Shown here piece by piece: positions 48,749 to 59,381 of a stretch of DNA of 64,000 nt. Below the pieces are notes generated by a model that saw only the letters and a program-made list of their open reading frames with translations, did not search any database and had not been told where the DNA came from. The position numbers and the translations under genes are program-made. Origin of the DNA: Carnegiea gigantea (lineage: Eukaryota > Streptophyta > Magnoliopsida > Caryophyllales > Cactaceae); NCBI GenBank assembly GCA_029747015.1, contig JAKOGI010000083.1, positions 559,501 through 623,500 of the forward strand. Reading direction: 5' to 3'. The number at the start of each line of letters is the position of its first letter. Position 1 is the stretch's first letter.

Positions 48749-50204
48749 TGTTGAATTCCAAGAGTACACAACCACAAGAGGGGGTGAATTGTGGTGGTCG
48801 ATTTTCGCCTAATAACTGACAAACAACCGTAGCACTTGATTGCAGAGATTGTTTGTAAATCACAAACAACCTTACGCCTTGTTTGTAGCGGTTGTTCTCA
48901 ATTGATTCAGTAGCGAAATTCAAAGTAATAAATGCGGAAATAAAGCACACACAATTTTTACGTGGAAAACACCTCTAGCCCAACTGAGGTGTGAAAAACC
49001 ACGACCTACCTCGTGTAGGATTTAACCACTTCACTAACGGGCTGAAAACGTTACAAAAGCAACACTCCTTGTTACAACTTGTAACCCACGTAACCTTCTT
49101 CCCTAAGACAGGTTACACCACGTCCAATCTCACCAGATAGGACACGTCCAAAGTCCACACGACTGAGGACACACTCACTCACTTTCTGTTCTGAGAACAG
49201 GGGTACAAAACACCTTACTGGGGTGCTTCTGACTTAAGCAGATGTAAGGTACAATGAAGTCCTATTATGCCAAGAAATTGAAAGCTCAGTTAAGCACAAT
49301 CTTCTCACGGTTTTTCTCTTTGAAATTCAGCTCTAAAAATCTCTTACTTCTTTGTAAAAACCGGATTATCAAATGGGAGAGAGAATTTCAATATTTAAAT
49401 GCACAACCCAACGGCTATTATTTCAAAAGATAGGAAAAAATCCTCTATTTTTAGTCGCTTAGAAGATTCATCAAAGATTTCCAACGGCTAAGAGAGAAGA
49501 GAAGATTTTCTTAAAATATCTTGGCCGAGTAGTCTAGTCTTGAAAAGGATAAAATCTTGATTTATCCCAAATTCAATCAAGACCTAAAAATAAGGGATAA
49601 GAATCTTTTCAAGAGAAATCTTTAGCAAAAACGGTTTTGCAATATTCAAAACGAACCTTTTTAGATCTGGCAGCCAACCGAAGTAAATTTCCAGATAAGA
49701 CTGATGTAGCTGCTGCAGTTTTTGAGAACACCCTAGGCACCCTGTTTGCAGGGTTGTTTGGTAATGGTGTCCCAAAGCAACTTTTCGAAAACCGTTTTCA
49801 AGAAGTGCTAAAAATGATACTTTCAAGATTGGCATATTAACAAGAGTCTAAATAAATAAAACCTATATACCCAAGACTTCTTTTTTCGAACCAGTCAACT
49901 TGTCCAAGATTTGTAGAGCTGCTGTGAACACCAAGGCCACCTTGTTTGCTGGGGTTGTTCTTTGCGTTGCTAGAGTTCAGGAACATGCCTTACAATCAAC
50001 TGTCGAGAGGGTGTTCTTGACTTAATATAGAATCACCAAGTAAAACCTGTTTTGAAGACTTGTTCTTACATGTAGCAAACCAGTTAATACAATAAAGATC
50101 ACAAACACCAGTTAGGCCTGTTTGGAGATCGTGTTTAGAGCAACATTACTTGGACAAGGTTTTACACTTGGATTTGTTATCATCAAAACTAAATATACTC
50201 AACA
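48749..50204 (-). repeat. Copia 3' LTR (1456 bp)
   Basis: Starts TGTTGAATTCC and ends ATACTCAACA. Aligns base for base with 57920-59376 apart from about 20 substitutions and one G in a G run near 48783. It contains the palindrome at 49186-49200. The minus frame at 48609-48950 runs across the LTR border and is not a gene. Confidence 0.95.
49186..49200. promoter_or_regulatory. Perfect 15-bp palindrome in the copia LTR
   Basis: CTGTTCTGAGAACAG, two 7-base arms around one base. The same sequence is at 58358-58372 in the other LTR. It is the most symmetrical example of a TGTTY/RAACA motif common in this element. A role as a protein-binding site is only a guess. Confidence 0.5.
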
Positions 50205-50218
50205 AATTCCCCCTTTTT
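50205..50218 (-). other. Copia polypurine tract
   Basis: The minus strand reads AAAAAGGGGGAATT immediately before the 3' LTR start TGTTGA. Confidence 0.93.
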
Positions 50219-50504
50219 GATGATGACAAACCAAGTGACCATATTGATTAAAAATTAAAAAGCTTAACAACGATTAATGCTGATAGGGATCCTCTAGGTG
50301 CTAGGTCATAGATCATATGGTCTTATTCGTATGGTCTTATTCCCCCTTTTGGCATCATTAAAAAGCATAAACAACAGTAGGAATACAAGAAAAGAAATAT
50401 ATAGCATAAGGTGCAAGAAGCATCATGAAAGAGATATTGCATTAAAAACAGTACAATGCCAAAAACGAAGAGGGGAGGAGGAAACAAGAGAACAGCCTAG
50501 AGAA

Positions 50505-52376
50505 TCAGGGTGCAGGGGGTGGTCTCGTTTGCAGAGGAGGAATGCTGGGGGCAAGAGTGGAGAGAAGGACAAGCAATTCCTCATGGCGTTTGGCGAAGAG
50601 GGCTTGCTCCTCAGCAAGAGCAGCCTTGACAGCTGAGAGCTCATCCTTGAGGCGAGCATTGTCCTCAAGAACAGCCTCAAGTTTGAAGGAAGGTTGCCCA
50701 GAAACAGGTGGTCGAGGTGGTCGACGACCCTGTTTGGAGACTGACCCTTCGCCAACCTCATAGCCACACCCGAGCAGAGTGTCAATCCCAATCTCATCAA
50801 CGACTTGGGCCTCCACTCGCCGTGTGAGCACTATCCCAAGGTGCTCAAACACCCTTGTCAGCAGAAACCCATATCCAAGATCATGGGCCCGGGTGGTGTT
50901 CGCAATTCGCCCTATGTGGCGAATCATGATTGCAGGGAGGTTAATTGGTTCCTCCCGATCCAGTAAATCCACCAGGCATTGATCGAGGGCATCAGCTGAG
51001 TTTCGCCCTTGACCTCGCGGAATTATGTTCTTGATAGTGAACATAAACAATAGTTGGTGCAGGGAGGTCATTTCACCCTTCTTAACAGAGAGGGGTGTTC
51101 TCAGGCCCTGTTTTTGACTGAGGCGTTGGGACACCTCTAGGAGCCTGGCTGTTTCTAGGGCTGTTTTGTCTTCCCTCACATATATGTCAAAGCCTTGTGA
51201 GGGTACTCCCAAAATTTTTTCAAGTGTGGGCGCATCAGCCTAAATGCGTTACCCATTCACAAAACTAGTCACCACCCCTTCGGTGACACTGCAGTTGGCG
51301 TAAAACTCAGCCAACTCAGGCACAGAACACCCTAACTGGGTGTTTGCAAACAAGTCGAGCCAGCCTTGGGCCCGCAACTTATTCAGGAACACCCCCAGAC
51401 CCTGTTCCTCGAAAAAGCTTACATTCACTACCTTCCCCCTGACGACATTGCGCTTAAGCAACTGCGCATGTTTGTCCGACATAGGAGAGGGAGTGAACTG
51501 CTTTGGGCGATTGGGGGCAGGAACAGAGGTGGTAGCTTCAGGTAGGGGAGCTGTTCTGGGCTTTCGCTTGAGGGGTGTTTTTGCAGGAGAGGGCTTCACA
51601 GCAGGTTTAATGGTTGATTTTGGAGGGGCTTGTTCTTCAGAGGACTCGGAGAACACCGGTGTCCCCTGTTTGAAGGAGGTGTTCTCAGAGTCAGAACTCG
51701 AGAACCCTTCGGTAGAAGAGGAGGAAATCTCCTCGATGACAGGAGCAGAGGGTTTGGAGATACAGGGAGAAGATTGAAAAGCTAGTCTCGCAGATTTGCG
51801 AGAAGGCTTGGAGGATTGTGGAGAAGAGGGAGTTTGAGAGGGCTGAGACCTTGGTTGTGGCCTTGTTCTTGGCGTTCTGCTACGCCTGGCCACTATTTTC
51901 ACCCTTTTCCTTTTCTCTCCAGTTTGAGCGACCGGAGTGGGGGTTTCAGCTTCAGGGAGAGAATCCTTCTCTAAACTCTCCTCTGATGTCTCATTCGACT
52001 TCCCTTAGAAATCGACATCCAGATCCTCCACAAACACACCTTCGATAGAGGCAGCCCCTATTTCTGGCGCTGTTTCAGGAAACAACCCAGAAGAACAGGG
52101 CTTAAAATTAAACCCTTTAGGGGTTTCCAAGATTTGGTCTTGAGACCCCGATAGTGTACCCTCTGACTCGACGTTAATGGGATAAGCAATTGTCCCTACA
52201 AGAAACACCAATTCCCTTCCACATTCGAAGGGAATATCAACCATCCCCATTCCCACTGAGTGTAGGGACAAGCTTTTCAGGAATTTGAAAGGCTTGTACA
52301 GGATGGGGCGAGGGGGAGCAGGGATTGAGGACGCAAGAATGAGGTCATTTGATTGAGAGGAGTTGTTGAGAGCCAT
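50505..52376 (-). pseudogene. Third reading frame of the copia element (plant transposon protein-like domain)
   Basis: Three open stretches (52376-52005, 51902-51249, 51212-50505) lie in the same frame and are separated by only three stops, so the ancestral protein was about 620 residues. Order: start MALNNSSQSNDL; a Ser/Pro/Lys-rich hydrophilic region with basic runs (GEKRKRVK, 51900s); a globular part containing KLRAQGWLDLFANTQLG and LGVPSQGFDIYVRED, then INLPAIMIRHIGRIA and YGFLLTRVFEHLGIVLT; and a C-terminal coiled coil (LEDNARLKDELSAVKAALAE). The globular part looks like the putative plant transposon protein domain. There is no signal peptide or membrane helix, so despite the env-like position it does not look like an envelope. 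A start at 52376 is the first Met after the spacer. Confidence 0.75.
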
Positions 52377-52815
52377 TGTTGCTAGAGGAGAGAGATTAGG
52401 GTTTAAGGCTTTGCAGGTTTCTCAGGTTTTGCAGTACTGAGAACAGGGCATATAAAAGAGAGAGAGAGAGAGAGAGAGCACCCAAAATCTTTAGAAGATT
52501 TCTTGGTTTGCAACGGGTGTGAGAATTAAAAGCTTGTGCCTTGGGAAGGAAAAACACATCGAGCAACCAAGGGGCGTACCTGTTCTCTTTGTTATGCCTG
52601 TTCTTTGCCGTCTGATCTTGATTGGACTTAATGGTATTAAGGCGGCTTCAGTACATCCCCTTATGCTGCACTAAGTGGATAAGTAAAGACAAAATGCACG
52701 CAATTTGAGTGTATGCAATAACATCCGTTGTTAATAAGATTTGCAAACAGGGGGAGAGAACAGGGTGTAAAGGTTGATCTTACCAAACCCAGTTCATGTT
52801 CTGGAAACAGGTAAC
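52377..52815 (-). other. Spacer between copia pol and third frame, with (GA)n
   Basis: No coding. A (GA)n run lies at about 52458-52478. TGTTC, GAACA and AAACA words are dense at 52740-52830. It may hold the leader of a subgenomic message for the third frame. Confidence 0.6.
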
Positions 52816-54456
52816 TCAGGGTGTTCTCACCAACCCTAGTTCCAGTCTATTTCTCTCAAATTGATCTCTAGCTAGTGCCTTAGTGAATATATCAGCAATT
52901 TGATTTTTCGTTGTGCAAAAGTTCATAGAGATTAAACCCTTTTCAACATTATCTCTCAAGAAATGATGTCGAATGTCAATATGCTTTGTTCTTTTATGTT
53001 GACATGGATTTTTGGCAATGTTAATTGCACTTGTGTTATCACAAAAAATAGGAATGCATCCAGTGTCAACACAAAAGTCCTTAAGCTGTTGTCTTATCCA
53101 CAACAGTTGAGCACAACATGAAACTGCTGCAACATATTCAGCTTCTGCTGTGGACATGGCAACTGAATGTTGCTTCTTTGTAGCCCAAGATACCAAACAA
53201 GGTCCAAGAAAGTGAGCCATACCTGAGGTACTCTTTCTATCAACTAGGAATCCAGCATAGTCAGCGTCAGCATATCCAACAAGATCAAAATTGCAACCTT
53301 TAGGATACCATAAAGCTAAATTGGGTGTATGTTTCAAATACCTTAGTATCCGTTTAACAGCCTTAAGATGAGTTTCCTTAGGATTAGACTGAAAACGGGC
53401 ACATAAACCAACACTAAAAACAATATCAGGTCTACTAGCGGTTAGGTATAAGAGTGACCCAATCATGCCCCTATAGAGTTTCTCCTCAACTGAGGGACTC
53501 CCATCATCCATAACCAACTTGGTTGAAGGAGAAATAGGAGTGTCTACGGGTTTGGCCAACTCCATCCCAAAACGCTTAAGTAGCTCCTTGATATACTTTT
53601 GTTGATGGATCATGGTGCCGTTTGGAGTTTGCTTGATTTGTAAGCCTAAGAAAAAGTTAAGCTCACCCATCATGCTCATCTCAAACTCACTCCTCATCAT
53701 ATTTGAAAATTCATTGCATAAATCATGATGAGTTACACCAAATATAATGTCATCAACATATATTTGGACAATCAATAAATGTTCCCCCTTAGATTTTAGA
53801 AACAAGGTATTGTCTACCTTGCCTCTTCTAAAATCATTTTCAATTAAAAAACTTGACAACCGTTCGTACCAAGCTCTAGGAGCTTGTTTTAGGCCATAAA
53901 GAGCTTTGTCAAGTTTGAAAACATGGTTAGGAAATTCACTGTTTTCAAAACCAGGGGGTTGTTTGACATACACCTCTTCTTTAAGGTATCCGTTGAGGAA
54001 TGCACTTTTCACGTCCATTTGATATAGCTTGATTTCCATATGAGCTGCAAAGGCTATTAAGATTCGAATAGCCTCAATTCTAGCAACTGGTGCAAAGGTT
54101 TCTTCATAATCGATTCCTTCTTCTTGATTATACCCTTGAACAACCAGCCGTGCCTTGTTCCTAGTGACTGTTCCTGACTCATCCAGTTTGTTTCGGAACA
54201 CCCACTTGGTTCCAATGATTGTTCTCTCTGCAGGTTTAGGTACAAGGTGCCATACTTTGTTTCTTTCAAATTGATGGAGCTCTTCTTGCATTGCCGTGAC
54301 CCAATCTGAATCTGCAAGAGCTTCATTCACACTCTTTGGCTCAATATTAGAGAGAAAAGCATAGAAAGCACAGAAATTCTTAAGCTTAGACCTAGTTTGC
54401 ACTCCACTGTTAATATGAGACAGAATTTGATCAAGGGGGTGCGAACAATGGTACTT
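52816..54456 (-). CDS. Copia reverse transcriptase and RNase H (part of a broken pol)
   Basis: A 528-residue open frame, with more in-frame sequence upstream to the TAG near 54457. The RT begins about residue 40. [10 protein letters not shown] (129-138) carries the first catalytic Asp, YVDD is at 215-218, [10 protein letters not shown] at 248-257, and RNase H follows with YADADYAG (377-384), STAEAEY (417-423) and CDNTSAI (454-460). All catalytic acids are in place. The protein copies element RNA into cDNA and removes the RNA strand inside the particle. This is the longest open frame in the window and fits a young insertion, but it is cut off from integrase by two stops. Confidence 0.93.
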   Translation of the reverse strand, partial: KYHCSHPLDQILSHINSGVQTRSKLKNFCAFYAFLSNIEPKSVNEALADSDWVTAMQEELHQFERNKVWHLVPKPAERTIIGTKWVFRNKLDESGTVTRNKARLVVQGYNQEEGIDYEETFAPVARIEAIRILIAFAAHMEIKLYQMDVKSAFLNGYLKEEVYVKQPPGFENSEFPNHVFKLDKALYGLKQAPRAWYERLSSFLIENDFRRGKVDNTLFLKSKGEHLLIVQIYVDDIIFGVTHHDLCNEFSNMMRSEFEMSMMGELNFFLGLQIKQTPNGTMIHQQKYIKELLKRFGMELAKPVDTPISPSTKLVMDDGSPSVEEKLYRGMIGSLLYLTASRPDIVFSVGLCARFQSNPKETHLKAVKRILRYLKHTPNLALWYPKGCNFDLVGYADADYAGFLVDRKSTSGMAHFLGPCLVSWATKKQHSVAMSTAEAEYVAAVSCCAQLLWIRQQLKDFCVDTGCIPIFCDNTSAINIAKNPCQHKRTKHIDIRHHFLRDNVEKGLISMNFCTTKNQIADIFTKALARDQFERNRLELGLVRTP

Positions 54457-54681
54457 CTATGGTCGTGGAGTAAGAGGATCCACAGACCCATGCTCTACTC
54501 TAGTCGTAATATCAAGCTTACGATCATCTCCTGAGCCTGTTTCTGCACCTGTTTGTAAGCCTGTTCCTGAAGAACATGGTCCCGAACAGGGTTCAATGGT
54601 GTTTCCTCCTGTTTGGTGTTCACCTTGTCTACTGTTCTGAGGAACACCTTCAGGAGTTGTTTTCTCCATGGTGTTCTTACC
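54457..54681 (-). pseudogene. Integrase-RT linker of copia pol
   Basis: In the same frame as integrase and RT but bounded by a TGA (near 54680) and a TAG (near 54457). It is Gly/Thr/Gln-rich with no domain. On the plus strand TGTTT/TGTTC or their complements occur about eleven times in 140 bases, far above chance. Confidence 0.7.
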
Positions 54682-55857
54682 TCATTTATCTTGGAGCAAC
54701 ACTTCTTTTCGAACAAGACCTAATTCAAGTTCATCTTCCTGTGCATCATTCTCACTCAACAAGTTAGATTCATTAAAAAGCACATGCACACTTTCCTCAA
54801 CACACAAGGTCCTTTTGTTAAAGATTTTGTATGCCTTGCTGTGAGAAGAATAGCCAAGAAATATTGCCTCATCACTCCTAGGGTCAAACTTTCCTAAGGC
54901 ATCCTTCCCATTATTATGCATAAAACACCTACAACCAAATGTTCTTAGGTGCGTAATATTGGGTTTTCTGCCCTTGAAAAGTTCATAAGGAGTTTTGTTC
55001 AAAATGGGTCTGATCATGCATCTATTTATAATGTAACATGAGGTGTTCAATGCTTCTGCCCAGAAATACCTAGGAAGACCACTAGCAATAAGCATTGTTC
55101 TGGTCATGTCTTCCAGGGTGCGATTTTTGCGCTCAACCACCCCATTTTGTTGGGGTGTTCTTGGAGCTGAGAAGTTATGATCAACACCATGTTCATTACA
55201 ATAGTTGATAAAACTTGCATTTTCAAACTCAGTTCTATGATCAGATCTCAAGCTAATTAAGGAGTGTCCTACTCTCTTTTCAACCTTTTTGAGAAAGGCA
55301 ATAAAATTCTCAAAGGTTTCATCTTTGGATGCCAAAAACAAGGTCCAAGTAAATCGAGAGTAATCATCCACTACAACAAGCACATACTTTTTCCCACCTC
55401 TACTAGTTATCCTCATGGGACCACACAAATCAATGTGTAATAATTCTAGAGGTCGGGTAGTGCTTACACATTTTTTCGATTTAAAAGAAGATCTGACTTG
55501 TTTGCCTTTTGCACAAGCTTCACATACCTTGTCATCATTAAATTTGATGGAAGGTAGTCCAATAACCAGGTCTTTTGAAACAAGTTTGTTTAAAAGAGTA
55601 AGGTTTGCATGACCTAGTCTCTTGTGCCAGAGCATTATGTCATCATTCACAGCACTCAAACAAGTCAGGTTGTTTTGGGGAAGAGTGGAAATACATACTT
55701 TGTAAACATTTTTGTGTCGCTTCCCCTTTAACACAACATCTCCTGTGTTGGCATTGACAACCAAGCAATGTGTTCGTGAGAACACCACTAGGTTGTTCTT
55801 GTCACACAGTTGGGACACACTTAGTAAATTATGCTTTAAACCATCAACTAAGTGCAC
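54682..55857 (-). CDS. Copia GAG-pre-integrase and integrase (part of broken pol)
   Basis: A 391-residue frame. The zinc-binding module is His78, His83, Cys112, Cys115. The core has Asp143 (HIDLCGP), Asp206 (SDHRTEF) and Glu242 (VVERKN), giving the D,D-35-E spacing. The residue after the second Asp-His is Arg where copia integrases nearly always have Gly, a possible damaging change. YELFKGRKPNITHLRTFGC (about 300-320) is the usual C-terminal block. It inserts cDNA in the nucleus. The frame is opened by a frameshift from protease near 55880. Confidence 0.9.
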   Translation of the reverse strand: MHLVDGLKHNLLSVSQLCDKNNLVVFSRTHCLVVNANTGDVVLKGKRHKNVYKVCISTLPQNNLTCLSAVNDDIMLWHKRLGHANLTLLNKLVSKDLVIGLPSIKFNDDKVCEACAKGKQVRSSFKSKKCVSTTRPLELLHIDLCGPMRITSRGGKKYVLVVVDDYSRFTWTLFLASKDETFENFIAFLKKVEKRVGHSLISLRSDHRTEFENASFINYCNEHGVDHNFSAPRTPQQNGVVERKNRTLEDMTRTMLIASGLPRYFWAEALNTSCYIINRCMIRPILNKTPYELFKGRKPNITHLRTFGCRCFMHNNGKDALGKFDPRSDEAIFLGYSSHSKAYKIFNKRTLCVEESVHVLFNESNLLSENDAQEDELELGLVRKEVLLQDK

Positions 55858-56140
55858 ATTATCAATTGAGTGGAGAGAGTTTTACCAATGCTACCTACAC
55901 CGACAATTGTCCCAGACTTGCCGTTGCCAAAAGCCACGCTCCCACCGGTTGAAGCTGTAAGTGAGAGAAAGTTTGATTTTTCTCCAGTCATATGCCGCGA
56001 ACACCCACTATCAACATACCACAGCTGCCTGTTTTCAAGGTTGTTTTCTGATCTGTTTGACAGGGTGTTTCTTACCCTGTTTGCTGGGTTGTTTGTGGGG
56101 TTGTTCTCTCTCACTTCAGCCTGCAAAACAAATCACAGGT
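55858..56140 (-). pseudogene. Copia aspartic protease segment, frame-shifted
   Basis: The readable frame (55848-56126) has an Asn-rich lead, then LWYVDSGCSRHMTGEKSNF with the active-site Asp39-Ser-Gly, and ends near the VGSIGKT block. It lies in a different frame from gag and integrase, so one indel separates it from gag (about 56130-56230) and another from integrase (near 55880). The Asn-rich lead is encoded by closely spaced AACA words. Confidence 0.85.
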
Positions 56141-56259
56141 TAGTTTTGGAACCCAGATCCACTTGGGTCCCATTCTTTTAGACAAGTAAAGCTCATCTTT
56201 TCTAATCCAGATTTGTTTCACATACCTTTCATTTTTTCAATGACATACCTTCTCAGAGG

Positions 56260-56301
56260 ACATGAATATCGATAGTGACCAGTTTTACCACAATGAAAGC
56301 A
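56260..56301 (-). other. Second CCHC zinc knuckle of copia gag
   Basis: The minus strand encodes CFHCGKTGHYRYSC, a C-x2-C-x4-H-x4-C motif, in the gag frame between the stop at 56383 and the protease. Zinc knuckles of this kind bind the element RNA. Confidence 0.85.
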
Positions 56302-56385
56302 AATAATGTTTTTAGGTAATCCCACATACTTTCTATGAATTGGGTAAACTGTTCGTTTAGGCTTATATCCAAGTCCTTTTTTGTT

Positions 56386-57864
56386 TCAACTGTGGTGAGT
56401 GTTTAACCAATCAAGGGCTTGTAAGGACTTGTTCCAGCGCTTGGTTGTGATAAGCTCGGTTTTCAGTTTTTCTATATTAGCATGCAAACCCTTGTTCTCC
56501 CTGAGCAAGGACTCAACCATTCCTTCCACCTCAAAGAGTTTTTCCTCCATTCGAGAATAATCTCCTTCTTTTATAAAGAGGTTTTCTTTGAGCGTATTAA
56601 TATTTTCATGTAAGCCCAGTTTTTCATTTTTAAGGATCTCATTTTCTAGTTCTAGGTCTCGGACATCTCGTTTCAATTCAGCACAAGTATCCATCAAGGT
56701 ATACAAAAGTTCTTCGAGAGTTGCTTTATTGAGACCACATACCTTGTTCTTGAGATCAGTAAGACTGTTTATTGATTGATCATCTGAATCCATGTCACTT
56801 TGTGCCATGAGAGCTACAGCACCTTCATCAGTTTCAGACTCACCTTCATCCTCAGAGGAATCTCCCCAGGCAGCAAGCATAGCCTTCGAGAATCGTCTCC
56901 CAGAACTGCTTGCAGCTTGTTTTCTACCTTGTTTCCTGGGGTGTTCTTGCTCTTGCTCTTCTCGAAGTAGTGGACAGTTCTTCACAATGTGATCTGGTTT
57001 GCCACACTTGAAACACCCTGTGAACTGTTCTCGGGGGGTGTTTCTGGACTTACTGAAGTCTTTTCTTTTGCTGTTTTCTTTGACCTTTTTGAAGAATTTC
57101 TTGAACTTTCTTGTCATTAAGGCCATCTCTTCATCCTCAAGGTCAGAGTCATCATCCTCTTGTGCTTTCAAGGCAAGCCCACGATCCTTCTTCTGCTCCT
57201 CTTTTTGTTGTGAGTTCTTTCTGAGTTCATAGGTTTAAAGATTGCCAATCAACTCGTCGAGGGTGATCTTGTTCATGTCTTTAGCTTCTTAGATGGCTGT
57301 CACCTTCGCTTCCCAAGACCGAGGCAAAATCCTTAGAATCTTCCTCACCAGCTCTTCTGTGGTGAAGGATTTTCCCAGGGATTTTAGCTCGTTTGTTATG
57401 TGGGTGAAGCGTGTGTACATATCCATCACGTTCTCACGATCACCCATATCAAACAACTCATATTGCCTCATAAGTAGCTCAATACGTGATTGTTTGACTT
57501 GACTTGTTCCTTCATGAGCTACTTGGAGGGCATTCCATATCTCCTGAGCTGACTCACACTCCGAGATACGTGTATATTCATCTGGACCTAGTCCAAAATA
57601 TAATAGCTTCTTGGCCTTGGCATTCTTTTCCATTTTCTTATAGTCTTCACCATCAAACTCTATGGGTTCCTTGGGAACCTTCTTACCATCTTCAAGCACC
57701 TTGGTGGGAACAAGGGGCCCGTTCTTGATGAGCATCCATAACTCATAATCTTCTGCCTGAATATAGTTCTCCATCCTATTCTTCCACCAACTATAATGTT
57801 GGCCGTTGAAATAGGGTGGACGAGTAATGGATTGCCCTTCAAGGATTCCTTGTGGTGTACTCAT
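56386..57864 (-). pseudogene. Copia gag
   Basis: The start codon at 57864 lies 40 bases downstream of the PBS. Residues 1-191 (57864-57289) form the UBN2/gag core: YFNGQHYSWWKNRMENYI, then AQEIWNALQVAHEGTSQVKQ and RQYELFDMGDRENVMDMY. Two in-frame TAA codons (57286-57288 and about 57232-57234) interrupt it, both explainable by a single C-to-T change in CAA. The frame resumes at 57171 with an acidic patch, a zinc knuckle CFKCGKPDHIVKNC (56974-57015), and a long coiled-coil region (about 56430-56750). It ends at a stop at 56383 and would continue to the second knuckle. Confidence 0.9.
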
Positions 57865-57903
57865 CTTCAGAATCTCTCAAGGTGTTAGCCCTTTTGAGAG
57901 AAC

Positions 57904-57917
57904 CCGCTCTGATACCA
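57904..57917 (-). other. Copia primer-binding site, initiator tRNA-Met type
   Basis: The minus strand reads TGGTATCAGAGCGG two bases after the 5' LTR. TGGTATCAGAGC is complementary to the 3' end of plant initiator tRNA-Met. Confidence 0.95.
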
Positions 57918-57919
57918 CT

Positions 57920-59376
57920 TGTTGAATTCCAAGAGTACACAACCACAAGAGGGGGGTGAATTGTGGTGGTCGATTTTCACCTAATAACTGACAAACAACC
58001 GTAGCACTTGATTGCAGAGATTGTTTGTAAATCACAAACAACCTTACGCCTTGTTTGTAGCGGTTGTTCTCAATTGATTCAGTAGCGAAATTCAAAGTAA
58101 TAAATGCGGAAATAAAGCACACACAATTTTTACGTGGAAAACACCTCTAGCCCAACTGAGGTGTGAAAAACCACGACCTACCTCGTGTAGGATTTAACCA
58201 CTTCACTAACGGGCTGAAAACGTTACAAAAGCAACACTCCTTGTTACAACTTGTAACCCACGTAACCTTCTTCCCTAAGATAGGTTACACCACGTCCAAT
58301 CTCACCAGATAGGACACGTCCAAAGTCCACACGACTGAGGACACACTCACTCACTTTCTGTTCTGAGAACAGGGGTACAAAACACCTTATTGGGGTGCTT
58401 CTGACTTAAGCAGATGTAAGGTACAATGAAGTCCTATTATGCCAAGAAATTGAAAGCTCAATTAAGCACAATCTTCTCACGGTTTTTCTCTTTGAAATTC
58501 AGCTCTAAAAATCTCTTACTTCTTTGTAAAAACCGGATTATCAAATGGGAGAGAGAATTTCAATATTTAAACGCACAACCCAACGGCTATTATTTCAAAA
58601 GATAGGAAAAAATACTCTATTTTTAGTCGCTTAGAAGATTCATCAAAGATTTCCAACTGCTAAGAGAGAAGAGAAGATTTTCTTAAAATATCTTGGTCGA
58701 GTAGTCTAGTCTTGAAAAGGATAAAATTTTGATTTATTCCAAATTCAATCAAGACCTAAAAATAAGGGATAAAAATTTTTTCAAGAGAAATCTTTAGCAA
58801 AAATGGTTTTGCAATATTCAAAACGAACCTTTTTAGATCTGGCAGCCAACCGAAGTAAATTTCCAGATAAGACTGATGTAGCTGCTGCAGTTTTTGAGAA
58901 CACCCTAGGCACCCTGTTTGCAGGGTTGTTTGGTAATGGTGTCCCAAAGCAACTTTTCGAAAACCGTTTTCAAGAAGTGCTAAAAATGATACTTTCAAGA
59001 TTGGCATATTAACAAGAGTCTAAATAAATAAAACCTATATACCCAAGACTTCTTGTTTTGAACCAGTCAACTTGTCCAAGATTTGTAGAGCTGCTATGAA
59101 CACCAAGGCCACCTTGTTTGCTGGGGTTGTTCTTTGCATTACTAGAGTTCAGGAACATGCCTTACAATCAACTGTCGAGAGGGTGTTCTTGACTTAATAT
59201 AGAATCACCAAGTAAAACCTGTTTTGAAGACTTGTTCTCACATGTAGCAAACCAGTTAATACAATAAAGATCACAAACACCAGTTAGGCCTGTTTGGAGA
59301 TCGTGTTTGGAGCAACATTACTTGGACAAGGTTTTACACTTGGATTTGTTATCATCAAAACTAAATATACTCAACA
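57920..59376 (-). repeat. Copia 5' LTR (1457 bp)
   Basis: Starts TGTTGAATTCC and ends ATACTCAACA. Holds the palindrome at 58358-58372. Drives transcription in element sense toward lower coordinates. Confidence 0.95.
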
Positions 59377-59381
59377 GGTAG
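59377..59381. repeat. Target-site duplication of the copia element, right copy (GGTAG)
   Basis: Pairs with GGCAG at 48744-48748, one transition apart. Confidence 0.85.

Larger units (their letters stand above)
48749..59376 (-). mobile_element. Ty1/copia element, nearly complete, with a third reading frame
   Basis: A 10,628-bp element on the minus strand: 5' LTR (57920-59376), initiator-Met PBS, gag, protease, integrase, RT-RNase H, spacer, third frame (50505-52376), polypurine tract, 3' LTR (48749-50204). LTR termini form TGTTGA...TCAACA. I count about 20 substitutions and one indel between the LTRs, about 1.4%. At the usual plant rate of 1.3e-8 per site per year that is about half a million years. 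Gag and pol share one frame apart from the protease segment. Stops and two frameshifts make it non-functional. Confidence 0.93.

Noticed and set aside
48609..48950. 113-residue frame at the copia 3' LTR border
   Set aside because: It starts in the LTR and runs into the host integrase; the same LTR part gives an 81-residue frame at 57877-58122, so this is a chance fusion over the insertion border.
49584..49840. Paired frames in the LTR (also 58756-59012)
   Set aside because: Present in both LTRs in overlapping opposite frames, with no similarity to known proteins; LTR sequence.
50298..51777. Plus-strand frames opposite the third copia frame
   Set aside because: Shadows of the minus-strand frame, which has clear protein-like composition and domain order.
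55712..57728. Plus-strand frames opposite copia gag, protease and integrase
   Set aside because: Shadows of recognised minus-strand domains.
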